A program made the position numbers and the translations under genes. The notes under the pieces are model-generated. The model saw only the letters and a program-made list of their open reading frames with translations, made no database searches and was not told the DNA's origin. Of a stretch of DNA of 5,346 nucleotides, positions 1 to 5,318 are shown one piece after another; position 1 is the first letter of the stretch, and each line of letters starts with the position of its first letter. The DNA is from Oscillospiraceae bacterium (GTDB lineage Bacteria; Bacillota; Clostridia; Oscillospirales; Ruminococcaceae), in contig JAFXOO010000044.1 in assembly GCA_017528675.1 (NCBI GenBank), positions 1 through 5,346 of the forward strand, read 5' to 3'.

Positions 1-38
1 CAGTCAGATTTTTCGTCAGATTGTATAGAAATGACGCC

Positions 39-56
39 GCTGGGCTGGCGCCCAGC
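39..56 (+). other. Stem-loop in the leader of the EAL gene
   Basis: GCTGGGC (39-45) and GCCCAGC (50-56) form a perfect 7-bp stem with a TGGC loop. It lies about 120 bases upstream of the chosen start codon. No T-run follows, so it is not an obvious terminator. It could be part of a structured 5' leader. I could not match it to the conserved core of the c-di-GMP riboswitches that I know. Confidence 0.35.
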
Positions 57-101
57 AAGGAATTTCTGTGCAAGATGACGGAAAAGATGCAAGCAGATGT
101 G

Positions 102-131
102 CCGCCAAGCCGCCAGGCGGGCTTTGTGCGG
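102..131 (+). other. Second stem-loop in the leader of the EAL gene
   Basis: CCGC (102-105) plus AAGCC (107-111) pair with GGCTT (120-124) plus GCGG (128-131). C106 can pair with G126, leaving single-base bulges, and the loop is about 8 bases. It precedes the ribosome binding site by about 30 bases. It may be leader structure or chance pairing in a GC-rich stretch. There is no direct evidence of function. Confidence 0.3.
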
Positions 132-159
132 TGTTGCCTTTACCGTGATAGAGAGAGAA

Positions 160-170
160 AGAAGGGGGGG
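160..170 (+). promoter_or_regulatory. Ribosome binding site that fixes the EAL start
   Basis: The purine run AGAAGGGGGGG ends six bases before the ATG at 177. The frame stays open upstream to about base 21, with ATGs at 75 and 87 and a TTG at 21. None of these has a comparably placed Shine-Dalgarno sequence; AAGGAA at 57-62 is 12 bases from the ATG at 75. The upstream peptide is also rich in charged residues and cysteine and does not look like part of a membrane domain. This supports 177 as the start; ATG 183 is a close alternative. Confidence 0.75.
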
Positions 171-176
171 ACGCTT

Positions 177-2114
177 ATGCTGATGGTATTTCTGCGCAAA
201 TTTGCCGTGATGCCATTTATACCGCACCGTTATACCCCGGTCGGTGACATTGCGGTACTTGGGCTGGCGATACTGGTGTTTGTGCTGCTGTTGCAGAACT
301 ATTCGCACCGCAACAAGGGCTTCAGGCTGCTGATTAACATGCTGGCGGTGCTGGCGGTGACAACGGCTGTCAACATCTTCTATAACCAGAGCCTTTCCAT
401 TGCTGAGGCGAATCATATTCAGATTTATGTGCTGCGCATTATCCGGTATCTTGGGATTGCGTTCATGATGTTCCTGTACCTGCGGTATCTTTCACAGCCG
501 TTCTGGATACGGGAATCTGTTCAGAAGACATATGCCGTCCGCTCCTATGTGCTGCTTGGGATAGCGCTGGTGGGGGATGTGCTGGGCACCGTGTTCCGCT
601 TCGGATTCTATATCGGGGAGGATGGCACGGTCTATTCCGGCTTCAGCCCCTTCTTCGTCATTCTGATCTTGTCGGGCATTTCGATTTACTATACGATCAT
701 CGTGCACCGGAGCCGTGTCATTACCCAGATCTTCTGGGGGCTGCTTCTCTCCAACTGCGTGACGGTCGGGGTGCTGATCATTCAGTTTGTGCAGAATCAG
801 GCTGCCTTCACACAGTTGGCGATCTTCTTTCCGCTTCTGGGACTGGTGTTCCTGTTCCATTCCAATCCTTACGACATTGATACCGGCGCTGTTTCGGAGA
901 AGTATTTCTATGAGGAGCTGGGGGAGCATCTCGAAAAGGGGCGCAGAATCGTGCTGATGAGCTGCAATATGCAGAATTTTGCAGAAGCGCTCAAGTACAA
1001 TAAGCGCCTGAAGATGGAGTACTACCAGTTCTTCCGCCAGAACGTGCAGAAGGGCGTGCTTTACCAGTTTCCGGACGGGCGGCTGATACTGAGCTTTGCA
1101 AAATCCTTCAGCACGCAGCAGGATGCTGTGATTGCCAGAATGCTGGAGGATTTTAAGGTCAGCTATAGCAAATTCAACATCGACTATAAGATTGTTGTGC
1201 TTGAAACGACACAGGAAATCATGCAGAGTGTGGATTATGTGCGGCTGATCAAATTTATTGAGAACACCATGCTGAGCAATACCATCTACCGGGTGCGGGA
1301 GGATGACATCCACCGCTTCTATAAGAGCGCCTATATTCTCAGCGAGCTTGAGGATATTGCTCAGAAGAAGGACCTTGACGATGAGCGGATTGTCGTCTAT
1401 TGCCAGCCGGTTTTCAATCTCAGGACGGGGGCCTATGATACGGCAGAATCGCTGATGCGCTTGCAGCTTGACCGGATCGGGATGGTCTATCCTGACCTGT
1501 TTATTCCGCTTGCCGAGCAGAACGATCTGATTCATGCCATCAGCCTGATTATTCTGAACAAGACCTGCGGGGCTGTGCGGACGCTGCTTGAGGACGGGTA
1601 TGATATCAAGCGCATTTCCGTTAATTTCTCGACCGTTGACCTGCGGTACGAGAGCTTCTGCAAGGAAGTGCAGCAGATCATTTCCCGCAACCAGATCGGC
1701 TATGACAAGATTGCCATTGAGATTACAGAGAGCCAGAGTGAGGCCGACTTCAAGGCCACGAAGGCGAAGATCATCCAGCTTCAGCGGCTTGGTATCAAGT
1801 TCTATCTGGATGATTTCGGAACGGGGTATTCCAATTTCGAGCGTATCATGGAAATTCCGTTTGATATCATCAAGTTTGACCGCTCGCTGCTGCTCGAATG
1901 CAGCCGGAGCGAGGCCTCCTACTACATGGTCAGTACGTTTGCACGGATGTTTACAGACCTGCAATACGCCATCCTGTTCGAGGGCATCGAGAGCGAGGAG
2001 GATGAGTCTGCCTGCGAGCAGATGCATGCCAGCTATTTGCAGGGGTACAAGTATTCCAAGCCCATCCCGATAGACCAGCTCAAATCCTTTCTGTATAAAA
2101 AAGATGCTTCCTGA
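177..2114 (+). CDS. Membrane-bound EAL-domain c-di-GMP phosphodiesterase with degenerate GGDEF
   Basis: Predicted inner-membrane enzyme of 645 residues that hydrolyses cyclic di-GMP to pGpG. Seen in the sequence: about seven hydrophobic segments (roughly residues 24-40, 50-69, 84-105, 121-142, 154-175, 182-204 and 211-228). A cytoplasmic region (about 240-395) follows that looks like a worn GGDEF domain: NMQNFAEALKYN (264-275) occupies the D-x-D-x-F-K-x-x-N position and PDGRL (299-303) replaces GGDEF. The EAL domain runs from about 400 to 640 and keeps the known metal and catalytic positions: E424 (ESLMR), N483 (SVNFS), E515 (EITES), D545/D546 (DDFGTGYS), K566 (IKFDRS), E602 (EGIES) and Q622 (LQGY). 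Family knowledge predicts an active phosphodiesterase and an inactive cyclase half, which may be a GTP sensor or a structural module. The membrane part is not recognised as a named sensor domain. The gene is monocistronic as far as visible and converges on the phosphate transporter gene. The activity call is confident; the signal is unknown. Confidence 0.9.
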   Translation: MLMVFLRKFAVMPFIPHRYTPVGDIAVLGLAILVFVLLLQNYSHRNKGFRLLINMLAVLAVTTAVNIFYNQSLSIAEANHIQIYVLRIIRYLGIAFMMFLYLRYLSQPFWIRESVQKTYAVRSYVLLGIALVGDVLGTVFRFGFYIGEDGTVYSGFSPFFVILILSGISIYYTIIVHRSRVITQIFWGLLLSNCVTVGVLIIQFVQNQAAFTQLAIFFPLLGLVFLFHSNPYDIDTGAVSEKYFYEELGEHLEKGRRIVLMSCNMQNFAEALKYNKRLKMEYYQFFRQNVQKGVLYQFPDGRLILSFAKSFSTQQDAVIARMLEDFKVSYSKFNIDYKIVVLETTQEIMQSVDYVRLIKFIENTMLSNTIYRVREDDIHRFYKSAYILSELEDIAQKKDLDDERIVVYCQPVFNLRTGAYDTAESLMRLQLDRIGMVYPDLFIPLAEQNDLIHAISLIILNKTCGAVRTLLEDGYDIKRISVNFSTVDLRYESFCKEVQQIISRNQIGYDKIAIEITESQSEADFKATKAKIIQLQRLGIKFYLDDFGTGYSNFERIMEIPFDIIKFDRSLLLECSRSEASYYMVSTFARMFTDLQYAILFEGIESEEDESACEQMHASYLQGYKYSKPIPIDQLKSFLYKKDAS

Positions 2115-2120
2115 TACGGA

Positions 2121-2130
2121 TTCCCCCGAC
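2121..2130. repeat. Left copy of the 10-bp direct repeat (target duplication)
   Basis: TTCCCCCGAC occurs here and again, identically, at 2266-2275. The two copies exactly flank the inverted-repeat element at 2131-2265. The next base on each right-hand side is also C, so the duplication could be read as 11 bp. Direct repeats abutting inverted-repeat ends are the expected mark of transposase-driven insertion. Confidence 0.75.
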
Positions 2131-2265
2131 CAATGCCAACAACTTAAGCTTTTTTGTCGGCTTGCGCCGACTCAGGAGGGGCTGCTCGCCCCTCCTAAAC
2201 CACCCTCGGCAGGGCGGTGACCGCCCTGCACCCACAGGTTTTATTCTGCTAAGTTGTTAGCATTG
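2131..2265. mobile_element. 135-bp miniature inverted-repeat element (MITE-like)
   Basis: The ends are inverted repeats: CAATGCCAACAACTTA (2131-2146) against the complement of 2250-2265, CAATGCTAACAACTTA, matching at 15 of 16 bases. The element has no coding capacity. Inside are three perfect hairpins in a row: GTCGGC/GCCGAC (2156-2171, TTGC loop), AGGAGGGGC/GCCCCTCCT (2174-2196, 5-base loop) and GCAGGGCGG/CCGCCCTGC (2209-2229, TGA loop). As RNA or single-stranded DNA this would fold into a clover-like shape closed by the terminal repeat. A perfect 10-bp direct repeat flanks it. Short length, terminal inverted repeats, lack of an ORF and the duplication together indicate a non-autonomous transposed element. 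From general knowledge, duplications of 9-12 bp are typical of IS4-type transposases, so a trans-acting enzyme of that kind is one possibility. I do not recognise a named family. Confidence 0.72.
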
Positions 2266-2275
2266 TTCCCCCGAC
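2266..2275. repeat. Right copy of the 10-bp direct repeat (target duplication)
   Basis: TTCCCCCGAC is identical to 2121-2130 and directly abuts the right inverted repeat. It is also the 5' arm of the hairpin at 2267-2308, so the target site was probably part of that hairpin before insertion. Confidence 0.75.
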
Positions 2276-2308
2276 CGCCGCCGGATGTGAACGGACGGCA
2301 GCGGGGGA
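2267..2308 (+). terminator. Terminator-like hairpin downstream of the EAL gene
   Basis: TCCCCCG (2267-2273) pairs with CGGGGGA (2302-2308). Inside, GCCG (2277-2280) pairs with CGGC (2296-2299) and CCG (2281-2283) with CGG (2292-2294), with small internal bulges. The loop is about 8 bases. It is a stable GC-rich hairpin but has no T-run on either side, so intrinsic termination is uncertain. Without the miniature element it would begin about 10 bases after the EAL stop codon, which is the usual place for a terminator. Confidence 0.45.
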
Positions 2309-2331
2309 TAGCGGAGGCCTATAGAACTGAA

Positions 2332-2365
2332 GATCCCCGGAGCATTCCGATGTGCTCCGGGGATC
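2332..2365 (-). terminator. Hairpin terminator for the phosphate transporter gene
   Basis: GATCCCCGGAGCA (2332-2344) and TGCTCCGGGGATC (2353-2365) form a perfect 13-bp stem with an 8-base loop. It starts 24 bases beyond the transporter stop codon. Reading leftward, the hairpin is followed by TTCAGTTCTAT, a moderately T-rich tail; reading rightward the tail is not T-rich. It therefore best serves the minus-strand gene and may also block readthrough from the convergent EAL gene. Confidence 0.65.
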
Positions 2366-2389
2366 CTGTATAATATGGGGATGTGGGGG

Positions 2390-4183
2390 TCAGATCAATG
2401 AGCTGGGCAGACGGTACTTCTGGGAGAACAGCTCGAAGCTCTCGTTGAAGTTCTTGTTGCCGAATTTCACCTTGTTCAGGTAGCTGTGTGTTTCGAACAT
2501 GTTGTGGGATGTTTCGATGACGGATACGGCGATATTGGAGCAATGGTCGCTGACACGCTCAAAATTGACGAGGATGTCGTTGAGGACAAAGCCCATCTCG
2601 ATGGTGCAGGTGCCCTTCTGGAGGCGCTTGATGTGGTTCGCCTTGATGTCACGGGTCAGGTAATCAATGACCTGTTCGAGCGGCTCAATATTAGCTGCCT
2701 CGACTTCGTTGTGGGATTTATAGACCTGGTAGGTATTCTGGAGGATTTCCTCAAGAGCGGCTGTGAGAACATCCAGCTCCTGACGGGCACCCTCCGAGAA
2801 TTCCAACGCACGGTTATGGATTTCCTCGGCACTCTGGACAATGTTGATGGCGTGGTCACCGAGCCGCTCGAAATCACCGATGGCACGCAGCACACGGGAG
2901 GATACCGCACTGTCTCGTTCCGTCAGCGCCATGGAAGTGAGCTGTACAAGCGAGGAGCCGATACGGTCTTCGTAGTTATCGAGCATTTCTTCATTCTCAT
3001 AGACCTTTTTGGATAGCTTTTCGTCGAAATCCGTGAGAAGCGAAATACTGAGCAGAACGGTTTCTACAGCGAGCAGCGCCATATTCTGGGAGGCGTTTTC
3101 GCACTCCGCCACGGCAACAGAAGGCGTTTTCAGCAGACGTTTGTCAAGCAGCGCATGCTGGTGCCGGAGGTCGTCGGAGCCGTTTCCGTCCGGGAGGATG
3201 AAATTGGCAATTTTTTCGAGATACTTGGAAAACGGCAGCAGCAGGAAGGTTGTCAGGATGTTGAATACCGTGTGGACAATGGCGATGCCGATGGAGTTGA
3301 TGGTCCAGGACGAGAATTCAAAGCCGACTGTCATATCCAGTATCTCATAGATCGTCAGGAAAATGACTGTTCCGATGACATTGAAGGCGATATGGATGAC
3401 ACCAACCTTCTTGGCATTGCGGTTGACACCGATCGACGAAATCAGCGCAGTCACGCAGGTACCGATATTCTGACCCATGATGATCGGGATGGCCATGCCG
3501 AATGTAATGGTTCCGGTGTTGTCTGCGAGGGTTTGCAGGATACCAATGGAAGCGGCAGAGCTCTGGATGATGCCGGTGACGCCGGTACCTACAAGCACAC
3601 CGAGAATGGGGTTATCAAACTTGGTGAGGAGCTGCTGGAACTCTGCGGAATCCTTGAGCGGGCTGACGGCGTCCTTCATCAGCACCATGCCGTACATCAG
3701 GACAGCGAATCCGACCAGAATGTTGCCGATGTTCTTTTTGTGGCTGGTGCCGGTGCTCTTGGACATCATGAGCAGGGCGCCGACCAGAGCAAACAGCAGC
3801 GAAAAATACTCCGGATTGAGCAGTGAAAGCCACAGCGGGCCCTCTGTATCAACCCCCATCAGGCAGAGCAGCCAGGTTGTGAATGTCTTGCCGATGTTGG
3901 CGCCGATGATGACAACGACCGTCTGCGAGACTTCCATGACACCGCAGTTGACCAGACCCACGAGCATGACCGTGAGTGAGGAGGAGGATTGCAGCACGAT
4001 GGTGATGGCGGTTCCAAGCAGAAGGCTCAGCGCCCAGTTTGAGGTAAGCTTCTTGAGCGCCTGTTCCATTTTGCCGCCAGCCATTTTCTCAAGGCCGGAG
4101 GACATGACGCTCATACCATAGAGGAAGAATGCCAGACCGCCGATGACCATAATCACGGCGAGCACGATGTCTTTGACTTCCAT
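2390..4183 (-). CDS. Na+/phosphate cotransporter with C-terminal PhoU domain
   Basis: Predicted membrane carrier of 597 residues in the Na/Pi-cotransporter II family (NptA/YjbB type), importing or balancing inorganic phosphate with sodium. Seen: two inverted Na/Pi repeats, the first with QSSSSLT (65-71) and GANIGKT (94-100), the second with GIIQSSAAS (204-212) and GQNIGT (237-242). The QSS pairs are the family's substrate-site hallmark. About eight hydrophobic segments end near residue 330. The C-terminal 230 residues are a cytoplasmic, all-helical PhoU-like domain with both metal-binding signatures, DFERLGDH (437-444) and NFERVSDH (540-547). This transporter-PhoU fusion is a common full-length form in Firmicutes. 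The start ATG (4183-4181) is preceded by AGGAAAGGCGG at 4201-4191. A Pho-box-like array lies upstream, consistent with phosphate control. One oddity is K99 in GANIGKT, where I recall threonine as usual. Transport direction and regulatory role cannot be read from sequence. Confidence 0.95.
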   Translation of the reverse strand: MEVKDIVLAVIMVIGGLAFFLYGMSVMSSGLEKMAGGKMEQALKKLTSNWALSLLLGTAITIVLQSSSSLTVMLVGLVNCGVMEVSQTVVVIIGANIGKTFTTWLLCLMGVDTEGPLWLSLLNPEYFSLLFALVGALLMMSKSTGTSHKKNIGNILVGFAVLMYGMVLMKDAVSPLKDSAEFQQLLTKFDNPILGVLVGTGVTGIIQSSAASIGILQTLADNTGTITFGMAIPIIMGQNIGTCVTALISSIGVNRNAKKVGVIHIAFNVIGTVIFLTIYEILDMTVGFEFSSWTINSIGIAIVHTVFNILTTFLLLPFSKYLEKIANFILPDGNGSDDLRHQHALLDKRLLKTPSVAVAECENASQNMALLAVETVLLSISLLTDFDEKLSKKVYENEEMLDNYEDRIGSSLVQLTSMALTERDSAVSSRVLRAIGDFERLGDHAINIVQSAEEIHNRALEFSEGARQELDVLTAALEEILQNTYQVYKSHNEVEAANIEPLEQVIDYLTRDIKANHIKRLQKGTCTIEMGFVLNDILVNFERVSDHCSNIAVSVIETSHNMFETHSYLNKVKFGNKNFNESFELFSQKYRLPSSLI

Positions 4184-4190
4184 AAGCGAA

Positions 4191-4201
4191 CCGCCTTTCC
4201 T
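4191..4201 (-). promoter_or_regulatory. Ribosome binding site of the phosphate transporter
   Basis: On the minus strand AGGAAAGGCGG ends seven bases before the ATG. It is purine-rich with AGGA and AAGG cores. The membrane protein begins directly with a hydrophobic segment (IVLAVIMVIGG), so this start gives a sensible N-terminus. Confidence 0.65.
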
Positions 4202-4216
4202 GTGATAGGGGAGGAT

Positions 4217-4245
4217 CCGGATGATACCAATTCTATCATACCCGG
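4217..4245 (-). promoter_or_regulatory. Imperfect hairpin in the transporter 5' leader
   Basis: CCGG (4217-4220) plus ATGATA (4221-4226) pair with TATCAT (4234-4239) plus CCGG (4242-4245), with a two-base bulge (4240-4241) and a 7-base loop. If transcription starts near 4274, this lies inside a roughly 90-base untranslated leader, ending about 16 bases before the ribosome binding site. It may be an RNA structure or a protein-binding dyad. I do not recognise a known riboswitch. Confidence 0.35.
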
Positions 4246-4280
4246 CTTAAAATACCATTGAATTCTTTCTGCTCATTTTT

Positions 4281-4289
4281 ATTGTAGCA
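4281..4289 (-). promoter_or_regulatory. Candidate extended -10 promoter for the phosphate transporter
   Basis: The minus strand reads TGCTACAAT: an extended TG motif one base before TACAAT, a one-mismatch -10. The position 17 bases upstream has no good -35 match (TCCCGG) but is overlapped by the third Pho-box-like half-site. A weak -35 combined with an activator site there is the usual design of an activated promoter. A less likely alternative is TATGAT at 4240-4235. Confidence 0.5.
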
Positions 4290-4306
4290 GGAGAATATCA
4301 AATCCG

Positions 4307-4334
4307 GGATAAGGGAATGTTAAATGTAAGTTAA
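4307..4334 (-). promoter_or_regulatory. Candidate PhoP (Pho) box upstream of the phosphate transporter
   Basis: On the minus strand three hexamers recur every 11 bases: TTAACT (4334-4329), TTAACA (4323-4318) and TTATCC (4312-4307), each separated by 5 bases. The Gram-positive PhoP half-site, as I know it, is TT(A/C/T)A(C/T)A with about 5-base spacing. The middle copy matches fully, the first misses one base, and the third is weaker. The array ends 21 bases before the proposed -10 hexamer, near -35 to -60 from the predicted start, a normal activator position. Its place upstream of a phosphate transporter strengthens the call. Confidence 0.5.
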
Positions 4335-4372
4335 ATCGGAAATCTGATGAACAGAACGGGCGCTGGGTTCTA

Positions 4373-4401
4373 TTGACATTCAGCGGATTCCATGCTATAA
4401 T
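4373..4401 (+). promoter_or_regulatory. Perfect consensus sigma-A promoter for the bilin-reductase-like gene
   Basis: TTGACA (4373-4378), a 17-base spacer, then TATAAT (4396-4401). Both hexamers and the spacing are exact consensus. The expected start is near 4408, giving a leader of about 25 bases. A second TATAAT (4414-4419) lacks a -35 partner at the right distance. No operator dyad is obvious, so high basal transcription is predicted. Confidence 0.88.
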
Positions 4402-4422
4402 AAATTATTATCCTATAATACC

Positions 4423-4427
4423 GGAGG
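4423..4427 (+). promoter_or_regulatory. Ribosome binding site of the bilin-reductase-like gene
   Basis: GGAGG lies six bases before the ATG at 4434. It is a strong, well-spaced Shine-Dalgarno sequence. It confirms that translation begins ahead of the membrane segment rather than at a later methionine such as M36. Confidence 0.9.
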
Positions 4428-4433
4428 TTCACT

Positions 4434-5243
4434 ATGAAAGAAAAAAGCAAAAAGAAGCCTGTTCTCATTGTACTGGGCGTGATTCTGGCGCTCATTGCCG
4501 TCATTGTGACTGTGCTGGCGGTCAACGCTTCCAGGAACATGAAGGCGATGAATGCGATGATTGACCAGGGACTGAATGAGGTAAAGGCGCATTATACCCT
4601 TACACCCTGCGATGCGGGAGCGTACACAGATCAGACGATGTACGGCGTGATGAAATTCCACACGGAGCAATATGAGGTGGAAAACCTCGGCAATCTCTCG
4701 GTCATGACCACCAATATGGGCATGATGCAGATGGTATCCTTCATGATTACGCCGTTTGAAAAGAATGTGCCGCTGTGTACACTTGATTTTATGTACATTA
4801 TGGGCAACCGGAAATCCTACGTTGAATTCTATGATCTTGCAGGGAATACGGAATCGGCGGAATATGATGGTGTGATTGATGCGCTCCGGGAGACAGGGCA
4901 GCACTATGCGGATGTGCCGGAGCTGGAGCTCAGCGAGACATGGTATGACAGCCTTCTTTCCGTCGTGATGCACAAGAGTCTGACCGGCAAGGAGGAGGAG
5001 CGCAATACGGCGCTGTTCTGTGATATGCTGAAGGCCTATCTCGATGCCTCCGCCGCACTGCCGCAATGCACGCCTGAGGAGGCTGCGGCACAGCTTGACA
5101 AAACAGAAAATTACAGCAACGGCCTGATCGAAAAGGGCGGCGTTTCCACGGATGCGTTCAAGAAGGCGTTCGGTGAGGAGACAACCCGTGACTTCTTCAA
5201 TAAGGTGTTTTTCGGCACGGATCGTTACCGGGAGACCCCGTGA
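4434..5243 (+). CDS. Membrane-anchored protein with ferredoxin-dependent bilin reductase-like domain
   Basis: A protein of 269 residues whose function is not established. Seen: a lysine-rich start (MKEKSKKKP), one hydrophobic segment at about 10-31, then roughly 235 soluble residues. The positive-inside rule puts the soluble part outside the cell. VNA-S at 30-33 could be a signal peptidase I site; there is no lipobox cysteine. By eye, and compared from memory with cyanobacterial PcyA, the soluble part shows collinear resemblances: KFHTEQYEV (74-82) with H76 and E78 where PcyA has its H-x-E pair; a hydrophobic strand ending in P107; PLCTLDFM (113-120) with D118 where PcyA has its catalytic aspartate; YDL (133-135); an EEER-led helix (187-190); and the C-terminal KKAFGEE ... 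VFFG (243-261), like the family's KAFGE ... VLFD ending. The length also fits. PcyA's second active-site histidine appears replaced by S102. Family knowledge would suggest reduction of a linear tetrapyrrole, but an outside location without ferredoxin argues against ordinary chemistry. It could be a divergent or repurposed fold. Gene certainty is high; function certainty is low. Confidence 0.5.
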   Translation: MKEKSKKKPVLIVLGVILALIAVIVTVLAVNASRNMKAMNAMIDQGLNEVKAHYTLTPCDAGAYTDQTMYGVMKFHTEQYEVENLGNLSVMTTNMGMMQMVSFMITPFEKNVPLCTLDFMYIMGNRKSYVEFYDLAGNTESAEYDGVIDALRETGQHYADVPELELSETWYDSLLSVVMHKSLTGKEEERNTALFCDMLKAYLDASAALPQCTPEEAAAQLDKTENYSNGLIEKGGVSTDAFKKAFGEETTRDFFNKVFFGTDRYRETP

Positions 5244-5260
5244 AGCCTGCCGGATACAGC

Positions 5261-5294
5261 AAAAAAAGCCCCGATGATGCGTGTCATCGGGGCT
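5261..5294. terminator. Strong hairpin terminator, best oriented leftward, possibly bidirectional
   Basis: AGCCCCGATGA (5267-5277) and TCATCGGGGCT (5284-5294) form a perfect 11-bp stem with a 6-base loop. A seven-A run (5261-5267) lies on its left. On the minus strand the hairpin is therefore followed by a T-run, a textbook intrinsic terminator. On the plus strand the tail is CAGTCTGTC, which is weaker. It starts 17 bases after the stop codon at 5241-5243, so it may end that transcript. The better leftward signal suggests a convergent minus-strand gene beyond the right edge. Confidence 0.75.
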
Positions 5295-5318
5295 CAGTCT
5301 GTCAAAAAAGCTGTTTTG

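Noticed and set aside
1..29. TATAGA (24-29) as a -10 element for the EAL gene
   Set aside because: The matching -35 position is CAGTCA at the window edge, a poor match. It cannot be judged without sequence to the left.
21..176. N-terminal extension of the EAL protein using TTG 21 or ATG 75
   Set aside because: There is no good ribosome binding site for either, whereas ATG 177 has a strong one. The extension does not look like a conserved domain and overlaps GC-rich hairpins.
1..176. c-di-GMP riboswitch upstream of the EAL gene
   Set aside because: The conserved core and paired-stem arrangement of GEMM-type riboswitches could not be found by eye; only generic hairpins are present.
492..2027. 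Long open frame on the minus strand (511 codons) inside the EAL gene
   Set aside because: It is antisense to a protein with clear EAL motifs, and its translation lacks recognisable domains. It is a by-product of codon bias in the real gene.
2131..2265. CRISPR array or tRNA/ncRNA gene reading of the hairpin cluster
   Set aside because: There are no repeated spacers, no anticodon arm or conserved tRNA loop sequences, and no promoter. The exact flanking direct repeats fit an inserted element better.
2369..2374. TATAAT reading rightward near the transporter stop codon, as a possible antisense promoter
   Set aside because: The hexamer 17 bases upstream is TCCGAT, with no -35 resemblance, and the site lies just beside a hairpin. 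It is probably chance.
2486..4121. Several plus-strand open frames of 110-220 codons across the transporter gene
   Set aside because: They are antisense shadows of the Na/Pi-PhoU gene, with low-complexity translations and no convincing domain.
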